64,000 bases of DNA from Paragordius varius (GCA_964247055.1 OZ176052.1:12400001-12464000), one strand, 5' to 3'. Counted from the first letter of the stretch, positions 10,046 through 22,364 are shown. A program made the numbers and translations. Notes: generated by a model from the letters alone, not told the origin.

Positions 10046-13000
10046 TTACAATGTTTGTAATATTTGTTTGGCGGCTTCCAATGTTTCAGGCTTCTAAAAG
10101 ATAAAGTTAAATTTTTAAGGATTACTTTGAAAAAGCAAAATCGAATATATTTCTCGCCAATGTCTTTGTGTTCATTGCTGTAGAATGCTGAGCATGGAAT
10201 GGTCGCTAATTTCTAATATATAATAAATTTTTAGGGCAAAACATCTTAAAATGGTGATACAAATACAGAAAAAACTCATCTCTGATTATTTAAAAAATAT
10301 ATAGGATTGACATTATATTATGCTATGTACATTTTGGCATACTTGTTAATCAAAAACAACAAATAATAAAATTTAACATTACATGTTTTCAATTAAAACC
10401 CAGATATTGAAATAGAAAAAGGGGAAATTATATTTAAATTTAGCCATAGATTTACTAATAGAATTAAGTTAAGCCCAAAAGAAAATTTTTAATCGTTTAT
10501 CTGTCATATTGCCTTTTATGTTTTACGACTTATTAGTTTTAATATTTTAATTTTTGCACTAATATGTTTATTTAAAACTAAAAAAAATTAAAAAATCGGA
10601 GTAATATTGAAAATAAATAAATATTTAATAGATAACTATTCAAAATATAGCGATATAGGATTAATTAGATAACTAAAAATTTGGTTCAGAGTATTATTAA
10701 AATTATAATAACTTTTTTGAACGGTCAAGCAATAATTTCTTGGCATAAAAACTCATGGATAAAAGCAACTGAGAAGCAATTTAAATATTCAATCAAATTA
10801 ATTTTTCTTAATCGAGCTTTTGTCCTAAGTGTTAATAAACAAGTCAAACATTTAATCATTAAAATATAATCAACCCCCCCCCGGCCCCCAAAAAACATAT
10901 TACATACATCATTAATATTCTATGAAAATAAAATACCCGTTCATTACATAACCATTCACAAAATGCTTCATCCTTTAAATCCGTGTGATTTGTGTAACCA
11001 CCATTCATTAGTTTTTCATCATCTTTTTTAGAATTAAAATTTTTGGGAAAAGAAAGTTTATCAGCAAAATTGGTCCAATCAGCCACAACAAAGTAACCGC
11101 CCTCAGGCAGATAAGCCTTAAATCCCGTCTCCCCCAATAACTGTATAAAGGAATTGCGTTTCGCTTCTAAAGCATCACAAGTTTGACGAAAATAGGATTG
11201 CGGGCTATTTAACAAAGGTAACTCCTTCTCAAAACTGATTGCACTTATTTCCTATCAGCAAAGAAAATATTAAGTGAAATAAAAGGAAAAACGTTAAAAA
11301 TGATTTATTTTTTTGAATGAATTAGGCATATTAAAATTATTCATAAAATGTAATTTTTTCTAGGTACTATTACATTATTTAAGATATAAAAATAGTTAAA
11401 AATAAAAAAGTAAGGAGATAAAAGCTTATTTTGATTTATAAAATTAAGCAAATGGGCTGTTTTTTATATAAATAATAATCAAGATTCAAGGCTATTTAAG
11501 AAATGTAACTCCTTCTCAAAACTCATTGCATTCATACGAGAATAAATTAATTTATATTTAACACTGGTAATATTATTTAGTTAGGGAGAGTAATTTCTTA
11601 TTTAGTATATAAGAGATTATAAAATAAATGATAAATAGTTTTCTGCCCACAGAGCTATTTTGCCTTTGATTTATAAATATCTATGGAAATCATATCATAT
11701 TAATTAAATAAATTTATCGATTAAAAATATCTTTTTATTGAATATATCCTTTAAAAATTTCAATTTTTTAAAAAAATAACTTAAAACAAAACCTGCAAAA
11801 GTGTAGGAGAAGTGTAAAGAGAGTTTTGACTTACGACTTGGCATTTGTCAACCAAATAATCAGGTCCTATGGTCCAACCCAACTTCATAAATTTTTATAT
11901 AAATACAGTAAAAATCAAAATTTTGAAGATAAAACATGAAAAACGCTTTTAACCAAAAAAAAACCATAATTTTCAAACGTTAAAACCTATCATTTTTGAT
12001 TTTAAAAACAAGGAATAAAGTAAATTGGTACCACTAATTTTTATATCAATTGTAATCGATATAAGTCATAACAAAATATTGATTGCTTAAATTACTTTTT
12101 TTACTTTTTATGCGCTATTTCCATTATTTTAATTTTTACTATATATTTCAATTTTGTTTAAGCAAAAAACCCAAAAACATATATAAGTTACCTTAAAACC
12201 GGTGGCATTAAATGTTTTCCCAAGGCTACCAATTGTAATTGTTCGTTCCCACATACCCGGTAAAGTAGCTATAAAATAAATTTATAAAAGAACTTCAATT
12301 TCTGAATTGATTTGAACAGTTTTTATAATGGTAATTTATTTAAATGATTAACATTTAAAGAATATATAATACCTATAGATATGTGTTTATTGGGTTCATA
12401 AACTAGCCATTCATATACCTCATCCGAGATGACCATAACATTGTATTTCTTGCAAAGTTCCGCTATTTTAGTCAATTCCTCCAAACTAAAAACCTAAATA
12501 ATTTATTTTGAAATTGATAAATGGTGTAAAATAATTTTTTTAAAATATACAGTATGCATTTTAATGGTTGTTTATTTCACACTATAGTTGGGGCAATTTA
12601 CAACTCAGGCGTGTATGGAAAAAAGAAAGGATATAATAGTTTATTCAACATTTTGTTGTTTTTTCCATACACTCTTGTGTTAATCGCCCTACTATAGTGT
12701 GAAATAAGCATTATTAAAAATGCATACTGTACTTTAAATATTTTACTCAAAAAACCAAATAAAATCATTCAAATATTATGGATTATAAATTTTTTTAAAA
12801 TGCTTATAAAGTTTATTGAAATAACTTTTCCCAAAGGGTTATTGGGTGTGTTTATAATAAGCGCTTTAGTTTTAGCACTAAATTTTGATTCAAATTCATT
12901 CCAATCCAATTTCCAATCAGCACTTGATAACGGTTTGTTATCACTCTTATTTATCTAAATTGAAAAAACAGAATTTAAATAATCACAAATTTAAATCAAA

Positions 13001-15657
13001 AGCATTTAACATTTAATAAAACTGTATAAATTTGAAGGCGATTATTTTATATAAATATTATAGAATAATAACTTATTTATTTATTAAATTTGAATTCCTT
13101 AAAAATTTTATTTTAACCTAAAGTCTTTGATACATACTAAATTTTTACTAGAGTTTAAATTAGCCAAAATTAAAAAACAAATACAAGATATGAATTTAAA
13201 TATAATTTGAATTTACAGGTCGTAAAGGCATGAAAACACACTTCCCACCAGCAATGTCGACCATCGGTTGATAACAATCAAAAAATGGTTCAATAATAAT
13301 CACCTAGAAAACAAAACAATAAAAATATAATTGAACCTTTAAATTATCTATAAATAATATCCAATAAATATATTCAATTCCAAAACTATCACTGTAATTA
13401 TTTCCAAAATATATCTTTAAAATTTAATGAATCACCCCATAGAATAAAAAATTAAAATGATCACCTCATCTCCAGGATTAACAAAGCCTTCGATAGCAAA
13501 ATAGAGGGAACCGTAAGCCCCAATAGTTACCAAAATATTTCGCATAGGGTCAATATCATGTTTCAACTTGGAAGAATATATTTTGGCTAAAGCATTAACT
13601 AAACGTGGGTGCCCCTAAAAACATGGCAATATATGGATTAAATCAAATGTGTTATATAATAAAAATATCTATCTAACAATAACCGAAAAATATGTACTTA
13701 TATCCATATATAACACTAGACAACAAATTTTTTCTCCACTCGAGTTTTTTGCATTTTTTGATATTTAATATCATTTTAACAGTAAATCTGAAATAAAAAT
13801 TATAACTCGTTGGAAGAATTTTGTATAATTTGATTTTTTAGATTATGCGCCCTCTTTATCAAAATTTTACTAAAAAATGTTTTTCTTTGAAAGTATACAA
13901 GTAATGCCCATTTGTAATATATCATTCGAAAGAGTAATAAAAACTCTATAAAATGTATACTAATATGTATTACATCGACAGTTAATATTGGACACAAAGA
14001 GCGACAAACGCGCGAAGCGAGAGCATTTTTTTTAATTATAATATTTTTAAAACTAATAGATGAAAATAGCTCAAACTTTGTTTAGATGGAGATGAATGTC
14101 CAAAAAAGATAACACAAGAAAGTTTTTTTTGATTAAAACATTTTTTATTGCTTTTATGTCACTCAAAACAGCCATTTTTAAGTTTTTTGTTTTTTAAAAA
14201 TTACCATCTCATCAATATTAATTTATTTTCTATACAAGGCTGATAATTTCGAAAATTTAAAAATAAAAACAAAGTTTAAGGTATTTTTGATCTTTTATAG
14301 CCATTATGTAATAAATTTACAGTTATAACTATGCATTTTAGTATCCACTAGGTAAAATATTTATGATAATTATAATTTTTATTAAAAAAGCAAACCAAAA
14401 GCTTTTCCAAACATTTTTTTTAAATTAAATACTAATATAACCCTAATAATAATATTAAAATAATTTAAATGATTTAAAAATTAGTTTGTCTGTGAAAATT
14501 CCTGACTTATTTAAGGGTTGAAAATTTTGACCATTTAAATCCAAATAACTTTTACATCCGGTGGATTTAATTGACTTACTACCATTTAAAAGATGCAGTT
14601 TTTTGCGCTCTTTCGAATGATATAAAATACATGGCTTCATATCTAAAACTTTAAATTTATGAAATTTCGAGTTTAATGTTAAATCGGGGTCAAAAATTAT
14701 CGATAAACTCTAATATAAAAAAATTCTTTCATGTAGGACCAATTTTCTTTTCAGATATACTAATTATGTACTTTAATGAAATAAATTTTAAATTTACAAG
14801 AATGGCTGTTAAAAAAAGTTAAAATTTGTTGTCTAGTGTAATTAAATGTTAAATGTATTAATAACGCTTAGTACGAAATTCTTTTCGGTCAAATTTATAG
14901 ATCATTATTTATTGATATATAAAAAACATTATGAATTCATCATGAGGATTAATTTAATTAGGCGATATTTTTTACTTTTTTCGAAAATCAGGCTCAGTTT
15001 ACCTATTTACGTAATTAAATAAAGAAATATATTCATAGCCTTAAAAACACAATATTTATTTGCATATAAAGTAAAAACTTTTCAGGAAAGTAATACTAAT
15101 TAATATTATTTTCATAAATGTACATAATAAATAAAGTAGTTTTAAGTAAAAAAATAGGTGCCAAAATATATCTTCATATGGTATATATTGAATTATAGTT
15201 AACACTTTTCTATATGTATTAAGCCAAATATTTGAAATATTTACATGTTAATAACTGATAAAAATTATATCAAGTCACGTTTTATTTATTAGTTTTAATA
15301 ATAAAAAACTTACAAAGCCACGAGTGTATTGAAATATATATGGATTCTTATAATTTTTATGATCTTCTATGGCTTCTAACATATGCTTTGGGATAACTTC
15401 ATAATCGGCAAACCCTTGTCCCAAGTTTACAGCCTTATTTTTGTTGGCTAATGCCACGTGTTTTATCCTTACAAGATTACTATTAATTTACCAAACGTTT
15501 GACTGCCAATCTTCATATTTAGGATTTAAATTAAATTTCTAAGATTTTTATAAATTTATACATCTATGGACATTGTGGTATGAGGGAAAGGGTGTGGCTG
15601 TCTGATAGCATATGAAAATCTTCTCAAACCACAGTAGAGTCGTGCATGAAAAAGCAT
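10046..15657 (-). CDS. KYAT3: Mitochondrial kynurenine aminotransferase 3-like (complete)
   Basis: Twelve exons on the minus strand join in phase to 466 aa: 15562..15657, 15492..15538, 15314..15467, 13465..13614, 13217..13303, 12826..12954, 12373..12493, 12192..12268, 11793..11882, 10937..11251, 10126..10212, 10046..10093. This is a PLP fold-type I transaminase/cysteine-S-conjugate beta-lyase that converts kynurenine and other amino acids. Landmarks: [24 protein letters not shown] (about 213-221), SDEVYEWL with Asp245 and Tyr248, PLP lysine in SLGKTF (about Lys279), EGGYFVVAD, and IRFCF with the carboxylate-binding Arg (about 446). QYTRGFGHP and the block before the internal EISAISFE favour KYAT3 over KYAT1. 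The first exon encodes [17 protein letters not shown], Arg-rich without acids, a good mitochondrial presequence, with a second in-frame Met at 29 that could give a cytosolic form. Introns of 23, 24 and 32 nt occur beside ones over 500 nt. Confidence 0.93.
11490..11533 (-). repeat. Duplicated start of KYAT3 exon 10 inside the preceding intron
   Basis: A stretch of about 44 bp closely matches the 5' part of the coding exon at 11208-11251. Read on the minus strand it would give [13 protein letters not shown], against [13 protein letters not shown] in the real exon. The copy lies upstream of the exon within the intron 11252..11792. No good acceptor and donor surround it, so it is a local duplication rather than a used alternative exon, though that is not excluded. 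Confidence 0.7.
12550..12729. mobile_element. Tc1/mariner-like MITE, copy 1
   Basis: The element is 180 bp with long terminal inverted repeats beginning CAGTATGCATTTT and ending TGCATACTG, flanked by TA on both sides, as for Tc1/mariner elements. The ends continue inverted through TTATTTCACACTATAGT. It lies in a KYAT3 intron. A second copy is at 21444-21603. Confidence 0.88.
13714..14838. mobile_element. TIR element family T1, copy 1 (in KYAT3 intron)
   Basis: Ends are CACTAGACAACAAATTTT and its complement, with TAA next to both ends (13711-13713 and 14839-14841), fitting a 3-bp TAA duplication of PIF/Harbinger type, although TA alone cannot be excluded. A related copy in the other orientation is at 41233-42220. 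Both share internal stretches including ATCATTCGAAAGAG and a GCGCGAAGCGAGAG patch (13 of 15 bases in copy 2). An open stretch on the minus strand at 13800-13997 (with [10 protein letters not shown]) has a degraded counterpart in copy 2. No DDE motif was recognised. Confidence 0.75.
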
Positions 15658-15844
15658 TTACATCACAATCTGTTTTTTAATTTATATGTTTTAATAAAAG
15701 TATAAATATATATTATGTTTGTTATGTATAAACAAAATTGGGGTACTCTTTAAGAATCGATTAAATCTTTTAATGATAAGTTTCTCACGTTTAATATTTT
15801 TATAATTTAAAGTTAGTTGTGTTAATAATTAAAGCATAATACTA

Positions 15845-17489
15845 CACTGTGTGAAAAAAGAGGGTATTTAACAAAAAAACTTTTTGACATAGCTTTTGAC
15901 TATATTCCGCAAATATTTTTATTTTTTGACGACTTAGTTTTCGAAATATTAATAAAAAATCAATTTAGGATAAAAGAGATAGGGATAATTAAGGATAATT
16001 CAAAAGACAATTATAAAACTTGAGATATTATATATTAAATTTGAGGAGATATTTTGTCTAAATAGCCCAAAAACACATAGCTGGGAAATTGCGCCTTTCT
16101 TCTAACCACTCAAAAACAATTTTTTTATAAAATATGTTAATCAAAAAATTGGCTTATCATAACCCAGACTAAATTTAAATTATTATTTTCGAAAAACTAA
16201 TGAAGAAACGGTTTTAATTTAAATTTATGGCTCTATCATAATTAAATTTATGTAAAAAACCCAAAATATCTAAATAAAATTTTGTTTTGAAAATAAAGTT
16301 ACATGTCAAACTATTTGGACGCCATTTTTATTTCACAAAATTTTTGGAAAATATCGTGTTTATTTAATTCTAACGTTAAAATTAAAGATTTTTATTTAAA
16401 TTACATCTAACATTGATAGAAATCAAAAATGTGATGTATTATATTTCAATTTAGCCAATGCACACATGTTCGTTGACTAAATTTTTACTTTTGGGTTGTA
16501 TCTTAGAAAAATAGTATCATTAATTTTGAATAAATATTTTTATATATTTCGGTTTATTAATATTATATAAGTGCAAAATTTTACCATGGTTTCTATTCCT
16601 TCCATATTCTTTACGGATTGAATTTTAAACAGGCCTGGGGTATCAAACTACCACAATTTGAATCAAAGGACGAAAATGAATGTGTTGTATAAAAGTGTTA
16701 AAATAATTTTTTTTAATTATTTGCCAGCTAAACTTAAAAACTTAACTAAAAAAAATTAAAAAATGTTGTTTTTTATTTTTTCATTTTATTGTTATTTGGT
16801 TTATGAGTAAATAAAAAATTTATACTGTTTTATTTTGGTATTTCAGTGATAAAATATATAATTTATGCAAAATAGGAAAAAGTAGCGGAATATCAACCAA
16901 CAATATCCCCGTAACAAATTTGTTTTACAAAAATTAATATTTTTGCTGGGATATCTACGGAATTTCGGTTGCTAATACTTGTAAATCGTATTTTGTATTA
17001 ATTTTCATGTAAGATTCCAAAATATCACAGTAATTATCTAACTCATATACCAGACAAAAAATGAAAAAATAAAACAATACTTAGTTTTATTTTGATATAT
17101 AAGTTTTTTTATTGAATAAAATATGAGTGTTAAGATTTTAATAGTGAGTTTAGCTGGTTATTAATTAAAAAAATTATTATATAGTTTCATATTTTATTTT
17201 TTTAAGTAGATTAAAAACGTAATTTTTTTATCTGAGTTTTTAAAGCCCTAACTATATAGTTTTAGGCAATAAATTGTATTCTGCTAAAATGATAATTCTT
17301 AATAAATAGGTTTTATCATTATTTTTTAAATTATCCCAATTATGCTTAATTTTTACATTTTTCCCAATTTCGATTTTTCAATATTTCATAATCTAAATCG
17401 TAAACAAATAAATTTTTTTACGGCAAATGGATTTCACAAGCTATCTCAAAAAAGGACCATTATGTTAAAAATTTTTTTTGCACACAGTG
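15845..17489. mobile_element. TIR element with long imperfect ends
   Basis: The left end CACTGTGTGAAAAAA and the complement of the right end CACTGTGTGCAAAAAA are inverted, and similarity continues for about 80 bp (TTTAACA, GATAGCTT/CATAGCTT, ATTTGC/ATTCCGC blocks). Flanking triplets are CTA and TTA. The size is 1645 bp, with no coding region recognised. A member of repeat family R2 (16150-16700) lies inside it. Confidence 0.65.
16150..16700. repeat. Repeat family R2, copy 1
   Basis: Matches 48105-48560 and 50420-50965 over several hundred bases. Shared blocks are AAATATCTAAATAAAATTT, GACGCCATTTT, ACATCTAACATTGATAGAAA (copies 1 and 3), TATTTCGGT, ATGGTTTC and a GGGGTATC region near the end followed by AAGTGTTA. 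No coding capacity; probably a non-autonomous DNA element. Confidence 0.75.
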
Positions 17490-18492
17490 TTATTCACAGA
17501 TCGGAAAATCTTTAGAAAGGAAGAAATGGTATATATCGATTTAACCTAGATATTCCAGAATTTTTATTTTCACACACACTCCATTTTTTAAACCAATTAT
17601 AAAACTATTTAGGAAAAGGGTTGTAAAATCTTTTAAATCCGTTTAACTCTGAATTTAAGCCTTTTTACGCAATTTTATATTAATTAAGGTTTGAATAACT
17701 TTTTTTTATAAAATAATTTGAAATAAGGAATGTAGAGATAAGGGATGTTGTTTCCCAGGTTAAAAAAATGCTTAAAAAAAGGGATTTTATGCAATTTTTT
17801 AATTCTGATTTCGATTATTATTATTTATAAAAATGATCATTTTGATACAATGTGAAGGAAAAACTCCTGGAAAAGCGTATAAGCTAAAAAATATAGTTAT
17901 TCTAAAATCAAAAAAATTAAGCAAAATAATATGGGAAAAAATATAAAAATAGGATGATTATATTGTATTAAAGCTAAGAACAATATGGAACCGACGTTGG
18001 AGTTGTTTGTGGAATAGTTTTGGAACAGTTTTAAAAAGCAGAAATATTTGGTTCCGGTTTCCATTACACGGTTACGATCATAATCTACAATATTATTTAT
18101 TGGTAAGAAAATTAGTTTTCAATCACAAATATTTTACTAAGCTTTATATGAAACATAGTTTGGTCGGTATAAATAATATGCAAACTTGTTAATTCGGTAT
18201 TAATATTTGGCTAAAAAGTTAGAACTATTAATCCAAACTTAAATGCGAATTTGTTTTTTATAAAAACCTTAAGGGGCTTAACAGGCATATTTACATATAA
18301 CTGATGAAATAAATAACATATCACTCTTGTAAAATTATTGATTCAAATACAATAATCAATAATATTGTGAAAATACCGCTTTAAAATATATATCTAAAAT
18401 ATTATTACATAATACATATATTCAATGCGAAAATTATTGTGTATTTCTAATATCACAATCATTTTTGTTTCTCATCACTAAAATCTGAAATA
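17490..18492. other. AT-rich stretch downstream of TMEM256 copy a
   Basis: This is probably 3' UTR and flank of the minus-strand gene that ends at 18493. A short plus-strand open stretch near 18007-18106 ends at a good donor (GTAAGAAAA), but it has no recognisable domain and no partner exon. Confidence 0.4.
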
Positions 18493-19318
18493 TCAAAATA
18501 TAAAAGAAATTAAGCCAATCGTTGTTAACATTGCTCCGATTGGTGTGATGATAGATCGTGATGAAAGTTGCAACAAACTGTACGCATAACAACTGCCAGA
18601 AAATCCAAACATGCCCACCAACAAAAGCAGACCACTCTAAAAAGTATAATTATTAACTACAGTTAATCCCCCTGCCTTCCATATTGATTTGGTGCTCTGG
18701 TAATAATCATTTTAAAATAAATAAAACTAATGGGCACATGTTAATTATTATGAATTTTTTTTAAGTTGTTCATAGGTAGCAAGAAATAATTTTAAAAATA
18801 GAATTTAATCATTTTATATTAAAGAATATTTATAGAATATCCTAAATTTTTTAAAAAAACTGAATATTATACTAGATATACTTAAAAAAAATGCAATTTC
18901 TATTTTTCTTAAAAAAGGATCATGATGTGAAATTATTTTCCCCATAATTGGGTAAATATGGGGGGATACTGCACTGTAAAACTCACATATTTATTTTATC
19001 AAAATAAAATTCGTACCAATAATGGTTTTCGACTAAACGGGACCAGCATCAGTGAAAATGAACTATAGAATTGAAATGTATTGGCCGTATCATATATCTA
19101 ACATTTATATTATATACATGAAATGATAAACTTTTTTAAGGTTTTCTTCAATATTTTTCTCGTGTATTACTAAAATTTTAAATTTATATACCATGTGTTC
19201 CATAAGCTGCCAATAAATGCGCCAAAGCCCCGAAAATAGCTCCCAAAATAAGAAATGTACGAGAAGCTTTATTTATATTAAATTGGTTAATTTGATGATT
19301 ATCCTGAACAAGTTTCAT
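18493..19318 (-). CDS. TMEM256: TMEM256 family membrane protein, copy a (129 aa)
   Basis: Four exons in phase: 19192..19318, 19132..19169, 19017..19097, 18493..18636. TMEM256 (formerly C17orf61, DUF423 superfamily) is a small four-helix membrane protein of unknown molecular function. Features seen: first helix FLILGAIFGALAHLLAAYG followed by the family signature GAH region (here AYGTH), the conserved block DTANTFQFYSSF, then LVPFSRKPLL (family VPxxRxPL), and a last exon with GLLLLVGMFGFSGSCYAYS and the PIGAMLTTIGLI end helix (family P.GG..L..GW). Introns 1 and 2 are 22 and 34 nt; exon 2 is a 38-nt microexon encoding IHEKNIEENLKK. Exon lengths and phases equal those of copy b downstream in the window, so the two arose by tandem duplication. 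This copy lacks the N-terminal extension of copy b. Confidence 0.9.
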
Positions 19319-20906
19319 CGTTGATAGAACGTAAAAAAATGTGTAAATATTATTTGTCTCAAAATTTGCTGAGGGCTGTATATTATTATATCATAAGTAA
19401 TTTAAATGATGTTGTATGCTGAATTATGGGTTATAATTTGGACATTTACTATAAATTTATAATAAAATTATGTTTAGCAAAATCGTATATTATATTTATT
19501 TGAGTTTCACAAGTTATTATCACAGTTCAAAATTAGTTATTCAACGAAATTAATTTGCTTTATATTGACTGAGCATTGTGCTGATAGAGAAAATTTCTAT
19601 TTGAAAACTACCATAATTTTTTACAATAATATATTTGGCAGTGGGTAGGCATTGGAAGGCTAAGAGTGAAGGATATCTATAAATCTCATTACTCTCGGGT
19701 GTTTAATAAAAAAATATTTTAAAAAAACCCATTTTTTATAAAAAATTATCTATAATATTTGGCTTTTAAATCGTTGAAATAGGGATTTCTAATTTTGTTC
19801 TTTCAATTGAAACAAGAACCGTTGTGTTAAAATATAAGATGATTTAGCCAAGCTTTATGCGATGCAAAAACCTTTATAATACTACTTTTTAAAACATCTC
19901 TAAAAATTTAATTTTTTACTAAATGAGAGGCGTATTTTAAATTTCCGGTTTGAATTTTAGTGTAGCATATAACAAAATTAAGATTATAGCAAAAAATATT
20001 TTAAAAATATTTAACACTGTACATTCCAATTTTCCTCTATGGGTTAGTGTTCATAATTTCGTCTAGAATTTCTGTGTGTTTCTTATTTACGCTGATAAAT
20101 AGTAAACTTTTTATTTGCAAGTCTATCACAAAGTCGCATAGGTTAAACTACCGCATATTCAACATGTAATAAAGGCATTTTGTGTATTAGATAAAAAAAA
20201 TTTTTTGGTGGGATAAAACAAATTTTTTACCCTTTTCATTGCTTATTTATTTTATTTTAATAGTAAATTTTTTTACTGCATCTACAACATAGTGTTGATA
20301 TAATATAAGAAGTTTTTTTAAGTTTAATTATGGTAACCAAATATCTTCGATTTTGTTCTGTGTAAAATTAAAATTTCTTTGAGACTGCTTTAGGTGTATT
20401 CAAAGCAGCAGATCAATACTTATTGAAAATTCTGGGAAGTATAATAATAATTAGATTAAGCATAAGTATGATTTAATGATTAAAATACCAGTTACAAGAA
20501 AATTATTTTTACAAAATGAGAATGGGATAAACAAAAAATTTGGTTTAAATATGTGTCGAAATGTTTGAAACTCTTTTCATATCATTTGTAATACAAAATG
20601 CGTTTTGGGATATTTTTACAAAATCCTTCTCTCCAGATTATTTGATAGAACAGTTAAAAGTTAGATAATTTTTTTGACGTATTATAATCAATAAACTTTG
20701 CAATTGTCGAGAGATAAATTAAGTTTAACTGAAAAGCGCTAAATATGTTATATTTTAACGGTTGCAAAACCATACTTTATCTTATTATAAAATATTTTAA
20801 AGATATTTGCTGTTATAAACGACAATTTCCCGACATAAACTATCAAACGTATAAAAATAACAAAAAACGATATATTTAACCAAATATTAAACAATCTTTA
20901 ACAGAT
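19319..20906. other. AT-rich spacer between the TMEM256 copies
   Basis: This is the upstream side of TMEM256 copy a. No coding exon recognised. Promoter elements are not distinguishable from the AT background. Confidence 0.4.
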
Positions 20907-21189
20907 CAGGGGTGTCCAACACGTGGCAGGGGGCAGCATTAGGCCCGTAAAAAATTTGAAAATCATTTGCAAATCTATGCTCTGGTAAAATATTATTTAT
21001 GAAACAATTTTCTAAAAGAGTCTATCCATTGGTAAGAACTAAAAAAATGTATTGTGTTTGTATTTTATAGTCTTATGCTTAATATCTAATAAAATATTTA
21101 TGAATGCCCATATATATTTTAAATGCGGCCCGCCTGTTTTCTTGAGTCAAAAGGGCGGCCTACGAAGCTATTTGTGTTGGACATCTCTG
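20907..21189. mobile_element. hAT MITE family H1, copy 1
   Basis: Ends CAGGGGTGTCCAAC and GTTGGACATCTCTG form the typical hAT inverted repeat (CAGGGGTGTCCAAC type) around 283 bp, with GCGGCC-rich subterminal parts. The flanking 8-mers TAACAGAT and GTAGAGAT match at only 5 of 8 positions, so the target duplication has decayed or the boundary is off by a base. Confidence 0.8.
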
Positions 21190-21443
21190 GTAGAGATTGA
21201 TCATGTTATCTAGTGATTATAAAAAAAGATTTTAGTACTATCATTTATTTTTTGGATTAAGCAACTATATAAAGAATAAATTGTGACAATATATAATATA
21301 GGTTAATGAATGATTTATAAAATATCCTAGAGAGCATAAAGTTTAATGGCATTAAAAATAGAACATAATATAAAATTAGATATATTATATTTGTAAATAA
21401 AAATTATATACGCAATTTGTATCAGTTTTTAAATTTTTAAATA

Positions 21444-21603
21444 CAGTATGCAATTCAATGGTTGCTTATTTCACAAGTTGTGTAATTTGCAACACAAGAG
21501 TGTATAGAAAAAATTGTTTATTCAACATTTTGTTGTTTCTTCCATAACTATTGCAAATCACCCAACTATAGTGTGAAATAAGAAACCATTAAAATGCATA
21601 CTG
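21444..21603. mobile_element. Tc1/mariner-like MITE, copy 2
   Basis: The element is 160 bp, with ends CAGTATGCA and TGCATACTG flanked by TA, and an interior (TTTATTCAACATTTTGTTGTT) matching the copy at 12550-12729. It lies just downstream of TMEM256 copy b. Confidence 0.88.
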
Positions 21604-21668
21604 TAAATAAGAATTGGATTGTAATTGGCGAGACAGAGGAAGATAATCACATTTTTTTAAAATAAAAT

Positions 21669-22251
21669 TTACAAAACAAAAGAAAGTAATCCAAAGGTTG
21701 TCAACATAGCACCTATGGGAGTGATCATATATCGTGATTTGAGTTGCAAGAAAGTGTACATATAACAGCTGCCAGAAAATCCAAGCATTCCCATCAACAA
21801 AAGCATACCACTCTATAAGAAGATGAAAAAATTTTGATATAATATTATAATTACCAGAAGTGGTTTCCGACTAAATGGTACTAGCATCAGTGAAAAGGAA
21901 CTATAAAACTGAAATGTGTTTGCTGTATCATATATCTAGGCTATATTCATGAAATAAAACTTTTTTGAGATTGTCTTCAATATTTTCACCATGTATTTCT
22001 AAGAAAATGATTAACTTTTATAATATACTATGAGCTCCATAAGCAGCTAATACATGGGCCAAGGCGGCCGAACAAGCACCAATAATGACAAATGTGCGAC
22101 AAGTCTTATCCATATATAATTGTTTTATAAGGGGAAAATTATTATGCGTAATTTTTATTGCCTGTGGAGACCGTTTGTATGCGCCTAATGTGAGGTAATA
22201 CCAGGGATCTTGGGAAAATGAGTTAATAATTTTGCTAGCATATTTATCCAT
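21669..22251 (-). CDS. TMEM256: TMEM256 family membrane protein, copy b (161 aa)
   Basis: Four exons in phase: 22029..22251, 21961..21998, 21855..21935, 21669..21812. Introns are 30, 25 and 42 nt, the most compact gene here. The core matches copy a: helix TFVIIGACSAALAHVLAAYG, AYGAH, microexon IHGENIEDNLKK, IYDTANTFQFYSSFSL, LVPFSRKPLL, GMLLLMGMLGFSGSCYMY, PIGAMLTTFGLLSFVL. Unlike copy a it has about 32 extra N-terminal residues with QDPWYYLTLGAYKR; the WYYL segment resembles N-terminal segments seen in some family members. The ATG at 22251 is the first in frame. Function unknown; the context offers no pathway hint beyond the tandem duplication. Confidence 0.9.
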
Positions 22252-22364
22252 TTGTTTTTAAATGTGGGTAAAAGCGTGCATGCAAACTTTCTGTTGTTTC
22301 TGTCGATAACACAGGGTTCTCAAAAAATAACGTATTGATATTTTCTGATAGAATAATGTGATCA

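Noticed and set aside
11835-11840. GTAAGT inside KYAT3 exon 9, which looks like a perfect donor
   Set aside because: Reading through it keeps the conserved [13 protein letters not shown] segment that the family requires; the true donor is after CAG at 11793.
18007-18106. Exon-like stretch ending at a good GTAAG donor
   Set aside because: No homology and no partner exon in phase nearby.
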